Positions 23,426-31,077 are shown, numbered from the stretch's first letter. The stretch: DNA of 32,180 nt from an uncultured Eubacterium sp. (GCA_910580075.1 CAJTVR010000002.1:1-32180), one strand, 5' to 3'. Notes: generated by a model from the letters alone, not told the origin. Program-made: numbers and translations.

Positions 23426-24519
23426 TTCCACATTTCTCCCGCCTGCCAAAAGAATTCATATGGCCTGATATTTAATGAATCAATACTTGAAACTATGAAA
23501 TACTGAAGAATAAACAGTCCTGTAATAAATATAAAAAACAAAATTTCCTTTCTTTTTGTATACTTTTCAAGCGCTTCAGCAAAAACAACAAATAATGGAA
23601 TCTGATAATAATATGCCATTCTGGAGATATAGAAATTCTTTGTGGAAAAGATCCATAGACATATACACAGTCCAGATATAGGAGTCAGATAAAGCATCTT
23701 CTTTTCATCCCAGTGTTTTGCCCTCATTGTAAACAATACAAAACAAGCTATTGCAAGATATACAGCCAAAAGCAGTATATTGGTAGATACTCCGTTTTCT
23801 ATTCCATAATACGAATAATATCCCGCTCTGGATAAAATAAAGTCAAAAATGCGTTGCGGGAACAGTGCTGCCACAGCCCACATGCTGATTATAATAAACT
23901 CTAAATTCCTTCTTTTTCTTCCGAAAATCTCCAAAACGAAAATTGGAAACAGTGCAGCAGATGACGGATGAAATAAAAATGCTATTACAAAGGCCGCTAT
24001 AGCTGATTTTTTCTTTTTACAATACAAAAAATCCATTGCCCATAATCCAAATGACACAGCTATCATCTGTCTAAGACCGCTCATATAAAAATCAATCATA
24101 GACAGCGTAAAAAAGAAAAAAACAGATAATACTTTATTTCTGGAAAATTTATTTATAAAATGATATAGTGATACAAATGCAAAAATATATATAATCACAA
24201 GCGCTGTTTTAAAAGCGATGCCTGCTGTCTCAAGCGTCCCAAATAAAACATAGTACAAAGGCTGATATTTCCAGTTCAGTCCTCTAATGCCAGATTCCAG
24301 ATATGTATAAGCATTATGATATACAATTTCATAAGTCACAGTATCTGTTCCTACATGCTGTGCCTTAAATGATAGGACAAACCAAAGAAGCACCATATCC
24401 AGTATGAGAAAAAGAGAATCTAAATCAGCGGATTTTTTTAAAAACTTTAATTTTATTTTTCTATGACTGTATACCATGCATATTTGTGTCAGCAGCAGGA
24501 TTAGAATGAATATGTACAT
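23422..24519 (-). CDS. EpsG-family (Wzy-type) polysaccharide polymerase
   Basis: This 365-residue polytopic membrane protein has about ten hydrophobic segments. EpsG-family marks are HVGTDTVTYEIVY near residues 55-67 in the first extracellular loop, MSGLRQMIAVSFGLWA near 146-161 and FLFHPSSAALFP near 181-192. These proteins polymerise flipped repeat units outside the membrane. The length matches EpsG (about 360). The ATG lies 6 bases after the stop of the preceding GT gene, with AAAGGAG inside that gene as ribosome binding site, and its stop overlaps the next GTG. It is the only polymerase candidate in the locus. Confidence 0.87.
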   Translation of the reverse strand: MYIFILILLLTQICMVYSHRKIKLKFLKKSADLDSLFLILDMVLLWFVLSFKAQHVGTDTVTYEIVYHNAYTYLESGIRGLNWKYQPLYYVLFGTLETAGIAFKTALVIIYIFAFVSLYHFINKFSRNKVLSVFFFFTLSMIDFYMSGLRQMIAVSFGLWAMDFLYCKKKKSAIAAFVIAFLFHPSSAALFPIFVLEIFGRKRRNLEFIIISMWAVAALFPQRIFDFILSRAGYYSYYGIENGVSTNILLLAVYLAIACFVLFTMRAKHWDEKKMLYLTPISGLCICLWIFSTKNFYISRMAYYYQIPLFVVFAEALEKYTKRKEILFFIFITGLFILQYFIVSSIDSLNIRPYEFFWQAGEMWK

Positions 24520-24525
24520 ACTGGT

Positions 24526-25659
24526 TCACAGAACTCCTTTCAAAGCATCGGTAAAATTACTGTATATCAGTTTGTTTAAGTCCCTGGCATAAATTTTCAT
24601 TTTGTCCAGATTATCTTTTTTCAGAGTCATTATATAGGACAGACATTTTTTTACAGAATCATAGCTGCAGTCACACAGAAAACCATTTTTTCCATTTGTT
24701 ACATAATTACTTATATCACCTGTATTTGTGGCAAATACAGGCGTGGAGCATACAAAAGATTCACTTAATTTTGTTGAAAATCCAAAACGTGATAAATCCG
24801 TATCAGGCCTGATAATCAGACTGAAATCAGATTCTTTCACCAGACGTATGCATTCATTATGACTGATCATACCGTAAAAATGTATGGATTCGTTAATATA
24901 ACTATTAATATATGGATTGTTTTTTCGTAAACTTTTTTCATCAATTCCAGCTATATTTAAACTGACAAAATCCTTTGCATTCAATTCGTACAGTGCACGA
25001 ATTACCCAGTCTATTTTTTCTTTTTCACAATGCTTTCCCGGATCTCCTGCAAATGTAAAAATAATTTTATCCGTCTGTCTGCCGCTGCTTTCATACTGCC
25101 ACTTTGGGTCATCTGGATCGACAGTGCCTGGCACGAATGCTGTAGTTGGTAATACTCCGAATTTATCCTGAAATGCTTTGGAAATATAGATCCTTCTCTT
25201 CACTCCTGGATACAGCTTTTTCATTCTTAAACAATTGTCCCAGTATTTTATTTTTTCAAAAATCCCTTTGCCAGTTTGAAACCAGTCCATAATATCTGCT
25301 ACAAAGTGAATTTTCTTTCGTTTACAGAAATTCCTCATTGCCAGCATAGGAATATAACGATAGTCTGCCATAATAAAAGTCCTGATTTTACCGATACCTA
25401 TTTCAGACAATATTTTTATAATATCATTTGTCCGTATACAGGAATCTGCCCATTCAGTGATTGTTACAGGAGCATTGATCTCATAAACATTCCAGTTTAC
25501 TTTTACTGACTTCCCTCTTTTAATCTCACTATTTACACCAATCTGCACAAAATGAAATCCCAGGTCTTCACATGATTTTCTAATTCCATGTACACGCTGG
25601 CACATTGCATTTTTATCGGGATATTTTATGATTCCAAAATATACAACTGTATTTTTCAT
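24526..25659 (-). CDS. GT-B glycosyltransferase (GT4-like)
   Basis: This 377-residue protein starts VVYFGIIKYPDKNAMCQRVHGI, a glycosyltransferase N-terminal pattern. It carries MADYRYIPMLAM and ADIMDWFQTGKGIF in the acceptor domain and, in the donor domain, FTFAGDPGKHCEKEKIDWVI, FYGMISHNE and SRFGFSTKLSESFVCSTPVFAT. The last motif keeps the second Glu of E-x7-E but not the first, as in the STKxxE variant of GT4 enzymes. The ribosome binding site is weak (AAAGG, about 12 bases upstream), and the start is 3 bases after the preceding stop. Specificity is unknown. Confidence 0.8.
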   Translation of the reverse strand: MKNTVVYFGIIKYPDKNAMCQRVHGIRKSCEDLGFHFVQIGVNSEIKRGKSVKVNWNVYEINAPVTITEWADSCIRTNDIIKILSEIGIGKIRTFIMADYRYIPMLAMRNFCKRKKIHFVADIMDWFQTGKGIFEKIKYWDNCLRMKKLYPGVKRRIYISKAFQDKFGVLPTTAFVPGTVDPDDPKWQYESSGRQTDKIIFTFAGDPGKHCEKEKIDWVIRALYELNAKDFVSLNIAGIDEKSLRKNNPYINSYINESIHFYGMISHNECIRLVKESDFSLIIRPDTDLSRFGFSTKLSESFVCSTPVFATNTGDISNYVTNGKNGFLCDCSYDSVKKCLSYIMTLKKDNLDKMKIYARDLNKLIYSNFTDALKGVL

Positions 25660-25662
25660 TTT

Positions 25663-27474
25663 TTATTTTGTACCTTTGCTAATCCGGCAGAAACAGTCAC
25701 CATATAAATTTTTCATAATGTAATTAACTTTTGCTATTCTAAAGTTAAAAGCTGCTGTTTCATTCCGTTTTGACATATTGTAAAGGTTTTGTTTACTTTT
25801 TTTCAGCCTTCTTATTGCATTGGCAAATGCATGAACATCATCTGCATCACTGACCGAATATCCATTAACTCCATTTACAGAATAATCTTTGATACCACCG
25901 GCACGGGAAGTAAGAAGAGGAAGCCCTGCTGACATTGCTTCTAACGCCGCCATTCCCAGTCCCTCCCGGTGCGATGGAAACGCAAAAATATCTGCACATG
26001 CTAAAAACGGCCTTACATCCGGCTGATACCCCATCATTTTTACATGTTCCTCAAGATGATTTTCCTGAAGCAGCATTTCGTAAACAGACTGATTTCTACC
26101 CTGTCCGCAAATAATATAATAAATATCCGTATCATTTAATTCTTTAACTGCCTCAATCACAGTCTTATGATTTTTATTATCATTTAATTCACCCGTCGAT
26201 AATATAACAAACGCCTGTACCGGTATTCCTAATTTCATTCTCATAAGATATCTGTCCAGCATAATCCTGACCCGCCTGTTTCTTTCTGCACCCTCTTTCT
26301 GATACGCTGACTGCAAGTCCTGTATGAACGGAAGATCCATGTGTCTAATACGGTTCCATGCATAAATTCCCATCTTCTTTCGTTCTTTCGGATTTCCTAA
26401 GATTTTTTCTAAACAGCATGCAATTTCATTTTCTTGATATTCTGTAATAAATCCTTCCTGACCATTTCTTATCAGCTTAGAGCCTTCAAATCCTGCACAT
26501 GGAATGCCAGAAGCCATTGCTTCTGCAAGCAGTAATAGAATTTCCCTGTCTTTTTGTACAAAAAAAAATGCATCTGCACAATTTAAAATATCAGTAACAT
26601 CATCACGATGTCCCAGCAAATGCACTTTACTGCTTATCCCCAATTCATCAATCAGACTTTGAAGATGTTCTTTCCGGCTGCTTTGTTCGCAGATCAGATA
26701 ATGATATTTCGAAAATTTTCTTTTGTCCTGCTCTTTCAGTCTGGCAAACGCTTTGATCACCATATCGTAAGATTCGCCTTCCTGCAGTTTCCCGGCAGAT
26801 ACCAGTACAACATCCTCACTTTTTAATCCTAACTTTTCTCTTTTATACTCTCTTTTTTCCGTCAGCACTCCAAATTTTGTGATATCAACACCGACTCCCG
26901 GAATGTATACTACTTTACTGGCATGAAAATTCTTTTTTGCTCTTTCATAATCTTCATGATTGATCGTTATCAGTATATCTGTCCAGTAACTTAACAGCAT
27001 TTCAGCCGGATAATATAACAGCCAGTTTTTAATGGAACCGCCATTGTAAAAATGGAATCCATGCGCAGTATAAATCATTTTGCTTTTATATTTTTTTCTG
27101 TATTTTCTAAATGCTAATCTGGTAAGAGCCGCGCAGATCGGGGAATGGCAATGAACCAGATCAAATTTACGGGTAAGAAGTTTTTTTACCTGACACATAG
27201 ATTTTATCTGCTGTCTGATATTTGCAAGCTCTCTTGTGAAATCAATCTGAACAGTCTGAATGCCGCTGCCTTTCATTTCTGCAATAAAGCAGTCAATTTT
27301 TTCCTGCGAATTAATATCTTCACTCGTATTAAAATTTGCGGCAAGTGTGACCTCAAAACCACTTTCCAAAAGCAGTCTGATATTATTTCTGTTAAAATTG
27401 TCAAGCATAGATGCCACACAGGAGATAACCAGTGCCTTCTTCTTTTTCAGCCGGCTGTGATCCAATTTTTCCAT
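25663..27474 (-). CDS. Double-domain GT4 glycosyltransferase with a duplicated donor-binding domain
   Basis: The 603-residue protein is much longer than single GT4 enzymes (about 370-400). Residues 10-200 are an EpsD/TuaC-like acceptor domain (VISCVASMLDNFN, HCHSPICAALTRLA, YTAHGFHFYNG, PGVGVDITKF). Residues 210-375 are a first donor domain (VLVSAGKLQEGESYD, LLGHRDDVTDIL) whose catalytic motif, REILLLLAE (Glu311, Glu318), has six instead of seven residues between the glutamates. Residues 415-595 are a second donor domain with an intact REGLGMAALE (Glu504, Glu512) and AGGIKDYSVNGVNGYSV. The second copy has no acceptor domain of its own. The start is ATG 27474, with GAGGAG 10 bases upstream. 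It is the first transferase after LoaP. Confidence 0.85.
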   Translation of the reverse strand: MEKLDHSRLKKKKALVISCVASMLDNFNRNNIRLLLESGFEVTLAANFNTSEDINSQEKIDCFIAEMKGSGIQTVQIDFTRELANIRQQIKSMCQVKKLLTRKFDLVHCHSPICAALTRLAFRKYRKKYKSKMIYTAHGFHFYNGGSIKNWLLYYPAEMLLSYWTDILITINHEDYERAKKNFHASKVVYIPGVGVDITKFGVLTEKREYKREKLGLKSEDVVLVSAGKLQEGESYDMVIKAFARLKEQDKRKFSKYHYLICEQSSRKEHLQSLIDELGISSKVHLLGHRDDVTDILNCADAFFFVQKDREILLLLAEAMASGIPCAGFEGSKLIRNGQEGFITEYQENEIACCLEKILGNPKERKKMGIYAWNRIRHMDLPFIQDLQSAYQKEGAERNRRVRIMLDRYLMRMKLGIPVQAFVILSTGELNDNKNHKTVIEAVKELNDTDIYYIICGQGRNQSVYEMLLQENHLEEHVKMMGYQPDVRPFLACADIFAFPSHREGLGMAALEAMSAGLPLLTSRAGGIKDYSVNGVNGYSVSDADDVHAFANAIRRLKKSKQNLYNMSKRNETAAFNFRIAKVNYIMKNLYGDCFCRISKGTK

Positions 27475-27535
27475 AAATAAAATACTCCTCAAAATAATAT
27501 CAATGTATTAGCAGATTCATCAAAACCGCTCAGCC

Positions 27536-28075
27536 TCATTTCTTTTCCAGCAGTTCAATCCCAAGATAAATCACCGTCCTGCGATTCATAAACTCTACTT
27601 CAACCTCTGCCATCCTCTTATGCAGATTGATCTTCTTAATCATCCCATCCATATCTTTCAGCGGCCCGGACACTACCCGAACCCCGCTTCCCTCATCTAC
27701 ACTTACCTGCGAAAGAGAAACTTCATGCTGCTGCCCGGCCTCCCCGCCGCTGCCATTGCGGTCCATAAGCCTTTCCAGCCATTCAGCATCCCGGCCTTTT
27801 AACTGTGCATAATATTCGTCTTCTTTCCCAAGCAGTTTTGTAAGCATTGGTATTTTCTGAAGTTCTATATACAGTTTTCTAATATCATCGGTCGTAATAA
27901 AGACATATCCCGGAAGCAGTTTTTCATGTATATCTTTCCAGGAACCATGAAATTTTTTCCTCATATGCCTGGTCGGATGAAAACACTCCCCGTACAGGTC
28001 TTGTGAAAGAATATTCGAAATATGTGTTTCTGTCTTCGTTTCCGTCCCTGGCGCTACCTGTAATACATAGTACAT
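27536..28075 (-). CDS. loaP: LoaP: NusG-paralogue processive antiterminator
   Basis: This 179-residue protein has a NusG N-terminal domain (MYYVLQVAPGTETKTETHI, FHPTRHMRKKFHGSW, LLPGYVFITTDD) and a KOW domain near 128-179 (GVRVVSGPLKDMDGMIKKI...AEVEVEFMNR). The CF.P...KKFHG...LPGYVF pattern is that of LoaP, the specialised NusG relative that lets RNA polymerase read through terminators in long Firmicute biosynthetic operons. Its place at the head of a roughly 17-kb single-strand polysaccharide locus fits exactly. The ATG at 28075 has AGGAGAG 5 bases upstream; the frame is open 55 codons further up but that part crosses the terminator-like hairpin and is not NusG-like. Known LoaP proteins recognise an RNA hairpin in the leader. 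Confidence 0.92.
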   Translation of the reverse strand: MYYVLQVAPGTETKTETHISNILSQDLYGECFHPTRHMRKKFHGSWKDIHEKLLPGYVFITTDDIRKLYIELQKIPMLTKLLGKEDEYYAQLKGRDAEWLERLMDRNGSGGEAGQQHEVSLSQVSVDEGSGVRVVSGPLKDMDGMIKKINLHKRMAEVEVEFMNRRTVIYLGIELLEKK

Positions 28076-28123
28076 ATCATCTCTCCTGTCAGCAAACGGC
28101 GCATGAAAATTGACTGTAAGCAT

Positions 28124-28174
28124 TATTAAAAAGCAAAATAATACACACCCCTCCAGAAACTTCAGGGTGTGTAT
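28124..28174 (-). terminator. Intrinsic terminator/attenuator just upstream of loaP
   Basis: On the minus strand ATACACACCC (28174-28165) pairs perfectly with GGGTGTGTAT (28150-28141) around a 14-base loop, followed by a T-rich tail (TATTTTGCTTTTTAAT). It lies about 50 bases before the loaP ribosome binding site, so it can end transcripts coming from the wzz-like gene unless antiterminated. Confidence 0.75.
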
Positions 28175-28279
28175 CAATAGCTGTTTAAGCATTTCATCAC
28201 CAGATACCGCATCTGGATTTAGACATGCTTCGCCACCCATGCCTGGCCGGCACGGTTCGTCTCATACTGTGTCATGCTC

Positions 28280-28315
28280 AAAAAGTCCAGGTGCCCATGC
28301 TGCAAGGACTTTTTT
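28280..28315. terminator. A-tract/T-tract terminator-like hairpin downstream of the wzz-like gene
   Basis: AAAAAGTCC (28280-28288) and GGACTTTTT (28306-28314) are perfect inverted repeats around a 17-base loop, with a T5 end on the minus strand and T6 on the plus. The GC part of the stem is only four pairs, so strength is uncertain. It is the first of two terminator-like elements before loaP. Confidence 0.6.
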
Positions 28316-28408
28316 AAGCAGTCTTGTCCGTTTTCTGATTGCTGTTTTTATTTCATTCGTTCTATTGGAACTGTATGCAAATAAACTGCGCAGCCTTTGT
28401 ATGCTGCC

Positions 28409-29815
28409 TTACCTGCCATCCAAAAGTACAGCTCCCATAACGTTAATATCATTCTCAAGATAAAAATCCATGGCATGATTCAGCATCGGATAAGTCGTTT
28501 CTCCAATCCTGCATGCCAGAAGTACTGTCCCGGCTTCTTCCAGCATATCCCACTGGGAAATGTCACTGTCAGGTACTTTTCCCATCACAGCATGAATGCC
28601 CCAGTCCTGAAACTGCTGCAGAATCTGTTCCAATACATCCTGTTCCTGTGCTCCTCCTAAAAACTCCAAAGCCAGGCAGATCTTTTGAATACCCTGTTTT
28701 TTACAAGCCAGCCTGACACGTCCCAGTGTCTGATCCATACGGTTCCCGGCCTTCCCCTGTCCTGTCTTTCCGGCTTTCTTTCTGACAGACACGCTTCCAT
28801 AAAGCGGAATGTTATAATATTCCTGAAATTCATTTTCACTTCTGACTGCATTGCGCATCAGATACAGGCATACAAATACACAGCTATATGCAAAAATACC
28901 TACACACAGTCCCAGAATCATGTATTTTAAAACAGATGTACCTGAGCCTGTAATAATATTCGTCTCTTCGTCCTTTTCTATACCGCTCTCTTCTGCATAA
29001 GCTTTTTTTTGCATTTCGCTCATGCCATCTGTCATTGTTTCCAGATTATCTCTTCCTGTTTTCAAGAGGCTTCTTTTTTCGCGCTGCTGTAACAAAAGTG
29101 TATTGTCAGCCCTTGTTCTGCTGATCTCATTCAATAATACCAGTTCGTGGCTTCCACATTTTTTCTTTACGGCAGATGCATATTTCCCCAGCTCCTTTTG
29201 CACCGCATCTGCAAGCTGCTGTGCCATTTTTCTATCTTTTCCAGACACTTCTACATACATAACTTTCTCTGTTTCCCAGTCCCCGGAACTGTCCAGGATA
29301 ATTTCCTGCTGGCTGTCTGCTGCCTGCCAGGCTGTAATCAGTTCAGCCAGATAGACGGCTTGTGTATCTTGAAACAGCTGGTCTGATTTTTGTACAGCTT
29401 CCGCTGCCTGGCCATACGATAAGAAAGCAGCATAGCTTTCCACAGCCTTGGGCAGTGTATGAAGATCTGCTCCCTGGATACAGTACTGCAAAAGCACACT
29501 CTCCCTGTGGTATGCATCCGCCTGCATCAGGATAGAATTTTCTATGTATTCTTCTACTGCGTCATTTTCTTTTTTTAACTGCACTGCTTCTGCCACAATC
29601 CACTGCTCATTTTCGGTCAGTTCCGTTTCTTCCGTCACTGCCTGAACCGGCACACCTGCATTTTGATTTTTCAGATACCCGTATCCGCCCAGAAGAATCA
29701 TTCCAGCCAGTGCACATACCGCAGTCTGCTTCCATTTCATGAAAAAGCTGCACATCAGGTCAGCCAGGTCTATTTCCAGCTCTCCTGCCTTCTTATAACT
29801 ATCTGTTCTGTCCAT
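28409..29815 (-). CDS. Wzz-like polysaccharide co-polymerase with Walker-less kinase-like C-terminal domain
   Basis: This 468-residue membrane protein controls chain length in Wzy-type assembly. It has an N-terminal Wzz segment (LEIDLADLMCSFFMKWKQT), TM1 at about 31-48, a long extracellular helical domain (about 55-295) and TM2 at about 297-320. A cytoplasmic tail of about 148 residues follows. The final 100 residues (KICLALEFLGGAQEQDVLEQILQQF, HAVMGKVPDS, AGTVLLACRIGETTY, NVMGAVLLDG) follow the strand order of bacterial tyrosine kinases (CpsD) but have no GxxGxGKT P-loop or Tyr cluster. No separate kinase gene is present. The ATG at 29815 has AGGAG 10 bases upstream. Confidence 0.8.
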   Translation of the reverse strand: MDRTDSYKKAGELEIDLADLMCSFFMKWKQTAVCALAGMILLGGYGYLKNQNAGVPVQAVTEETELTENEQWIVAEAVQLKKENDAVEEYIENSILMQADAYHRESVLLQYCIQGADLHTLPKAVESYAAFLSYGQAAEAVQKSDQLFQDTQAVYLAELITAWQAADSQQEIILDSSGDWETEKVMYVEVSGKDRKMAQQLADAVQKELGKYASAVKKKCGSHELVLLNEISRTRADNTLLLQQREKRSLLKTGRDNLETMTDGMSEMQKKAYAEESGIEKDEETNIITGSGTSVLKYMILGLCVGIFAYSCVFVCLYLMRNAVRSENEFQEYYNIPLYGSVSVRKKAGKTGQGKAGNRMDQTLGRVRLACKKQGIQKICLALEFLGGAQEQDVLEQILQQFQDWGIHAVMGKVPDSDISQWDMLEEAGTVLLACRIGETTYPMLNHAMDFYLENDINVMGAVLLDGR

Positions 29816-29839
29816 TTTAAACAATCTCCTGTATTTCTT

Positions 29840-29884
29840 TTTATAAAAATATTCTGACCAGGCTGAATTTCTTCAGATACCCTG
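29840..29884 (-). terminator. Weak terminator-like hairpin between the XRE and wzz-like genes
   Basis: On the minus strand CTGAA (29876-29872) pairs with TTCAG (29867-29863), extended by CAGG/CCTG (29884-29881 / 29862-29859) with a 4-base bulge, followed by an AT-rich tail (ATATTTTTATAAAA). It could attenuate read-through into the wzz-like gene, 128 bases downstream of the regulator, or be incidental. Confidence 0.3.
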
Positions 29885-29943
29885 AAACAGCAGCATCTGT
29901 GAATCTGCATTACTATGAGAATGTTTCTGCCCGTCCATACGAA

Positions 29944-30276
29944 TCACGCTCTGCCCATAATCTCTGCGACAGATTTCATAATACTGACATACATTTCGTA
30001 ACTCTCTTTTTTCCCGGCAGTTTTGTTCCACACCATTTCCAATGTATGGTCAGAAAGTTTCGGAGTTCCCATAAGCAGTTCCCCCGCATCTGATTCCAGA
30101 ATCATGCATATGTTCGCAAATGTCTCCAGGCTCATGCGGCGGGTGCCTCTCTCAATATGTCCCATAAACGAAATGCAGATGCCGCACTCTTTTGCAAGCT
30201 CGTCCTGCGACATGCCTTTTTCCTTTCTTGCTTTGCGAATCCTCATCCCGATGCCGGCATAGTCTAGTTCCTGCAT
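29944..30276 (-). CDS. XRE-family helix-turn-helix regulator
   Basis: This 110-residue DNA-binding protein has an HTH_3/XRE domain at about residues 7-62 (IGMRIRKARKEKGMSQDELAKEC, ISFMGHIERGTRRMSLETFANIC). A short C-terminal helical region follows that may serve oligomerisation (SYEMYVSIMKSVAEIM). It is the first gene of the capsule strand, just downstream of the proposed invertible promoter, and probably controls the locus or itself. I took the ATG at 30276, with AGGAGG 5 bases upstream; an upstream GTG at 30282 would overlap that site. No ligand or enzymatic domain is visible. Confidence 0.85.
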   Translation of the reverse strand: MQELDYAGIGMRIRKARKEKGMSQDELAKECGICISFMGHIERGTRRMSLETFANICMILESDAGELLMGTPKLSDHTLEMVWNKTAGKKESYEMYVSIMKSVAEIMGRA

Positions 30277-30354
30277 ACGCACCTCCTGTTTTCCGAATGT
30301 AAAAGTACCTGTATATGCCTGTTTTTGCTTTTATATCATGCAATGCTACTATAG

Positions 30355-30380
30355 GATAACAATTTCTAATAAAATGTTAT
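30355..30380. repeat. Left 26-bp inverted repeat (putative recombination site)
   Basis: It matches the reverse complement of 30653-30678 at 24 of 26 positions, the first 17 being exact. The site is itself a dyad: ATAACAATTT, a 6-base asymmetric centre CTAATA, then AAATGTTAT. Two inverted half-sites around a short shared centre are what a tyrosine site-specific recombinase recognises. Confidence 0.8.
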
Positions 30381-30652
30381 CTGATAGTATTCTATATCAA
30401 TTCCGATTAATTTACAACTCTTAAGATAAATTTGGCAGTTTTTCTATAATCTGAGATTATTTTTCCAAGTTTATTTTATAATTTTTGTATATAATGTACA
30501 ATTTTTGACGTGAAATGATTTTTGTTTATAGTTTAAAAGAATATATTTATGAAAGAGGTTGTAATACAGAAGGCTTATCCGTGTATTATTTGAAATTTCC
30601 TGCAGTCGGCTTAAATAAAGGAATTTCGGAGATTTTAAGCCTGGATGCGGAC
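30381..30652. promoter_or_regulatory. Putative invertible promoter segment (inverton), 272 bp
   Basis: This AT-rich non-coding segment is bounded by the 26-bp inverted repeats. It carries a minus-strand promoter near its left edge facing the capsule locus, a perfect palindrome ATAATCT-G-AGATTAT at 30446-30460, and a GGCTTAAA/TTTAAGCC dyad near the right edge. I see no equally good outward promoter at the right edge. The arrangement matches invertible promoters that switch capsule or surface genes; in the orientation given the promoter would be ON for the capsule strand. Inversion itself is inference. Confidence 0.5.
30389..30417 (-). promoter_or_regulatory. Candidate promoter of the capsule locus
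   Basis: On the minus strand TTGTAA (30417-30412), 17 bases, TAGAAT (30394-30389). Transcription would start near 30382, at the inner edge of the left repeat, about 106 bases upstream of the XRE start. The match is 4 of 6 and 5 of 6 to consensus. Confidence 0.5.
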
Positions 30653-30678
30653 ATAACAATCTATTAGAAATTGTTATC
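30653..30678. repeat. Right 26-bp inverted repeat (putative recombination site)
   Basis: It is the inverted partner of 30355-30380. Read in reverse complement it is ATAACAATTT, CTAATA, GATTGTTAT, keeping the same asymmetric centre in inverted orientation, as inversion requires. Confidence 0.8.
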
Positions 30679-31077
30679 TTTTAGCATTATCCCAAAAACA
30701 GAAATGATTCTTTCTGCCGATTCAATAAGCCTGGCATCACGCTGTCATCTCTTAAAAGTGCCGTATCACCTGTCAAAGCCCCCTGACTGATTTATTTAAT
30801 TACTATGTTCATAGAAATAGAAATATGTTATACTGTTACATATGCCAGCGTGTATCCGAAAATCATTCCCGCAGTCTGCAATTCCTGATTTATCAGAGTT
30901 CAGACAGGGGCTTTACTTCGTTCTGCAGAAAAGATATAATAATAACTGAAAACCAGAGATAAAACTATCCTGGCATAAAATCAGCTATTTTAGAAACATG
31001 ATTTCAGTAAGGATTTTTATCAGCAGTTACATTAGCTATCCTTAAAAAACAGCATACCGTGCCAGGAGGTATTTATA
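30679..31077 (+). other. Upstream region of the transposase gene
   Basis: No gene is seen here. It holds a dyad ATATGT-N9-ACATAT (30823-30843) around an extended -10 (TGTTATACT), the promoter at 30912-30940, and a leader stem TAAGGAT/ATCCTTA (31008-31014 / 31038-31044) 19 bases before the AGGAGG ribosome binding site. Such leader stems can limit transposase translation. Confidence 0.5.
30912..30940 (+). promoter_or_regulatory. Promoter of the PD-(D/E)XK transposase gene
   Basis: TTTACT (30912-30917), 17 bases, TATAAT (30935-30940), about 138 bases upstream of the ATG. Confidence 0.55.

Larger units (their letters stand above)
28076..28408 (-). promoter_or_regulatory. Leader region between the wzz-like gene and loaP
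   Basis: This 333-base stretch contains no convincing gene. Read on the minus strand it carries several hairpins in a row: GCAGC/GCTGC near 28406-28389, an A-tract/T-tract terminator-like stem (28315-28280), a CCAGAT/ATCTGG stem (28216-28200) and a strong stem with a T-rich tail (28174-28124). It looks like an attenuation leader for the downstream genes and the likely place where LoaP loads. Confidence 0.6.

Noticed and set aside
28076..28240. N-terminal extension of LoaP (55 in-frame codons upstream)
   Set aside because: It crosses the attenuator hairpin, has no good ribosome binding site, and NusG-type proteins begin at the MYYV segment, which has its own AGGAGAG.
30471..30659. 62-residue open frame on the minus strand inside the proposed invertible segment
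   Set aside because: No ribosome binding site, no recognisable protein pattern, very AT-rich, and it overlaps the right inverted repeat.
30355..30678. Reading the inverted repeats only as operators of the XRE regulator
   Set aside because: Not excluded, but 26-bp length, retained asymmetric centre in inverted orientation and a spacing of about 270 bp around a promoter fit recombination sites better; kept as the alternative explanation.
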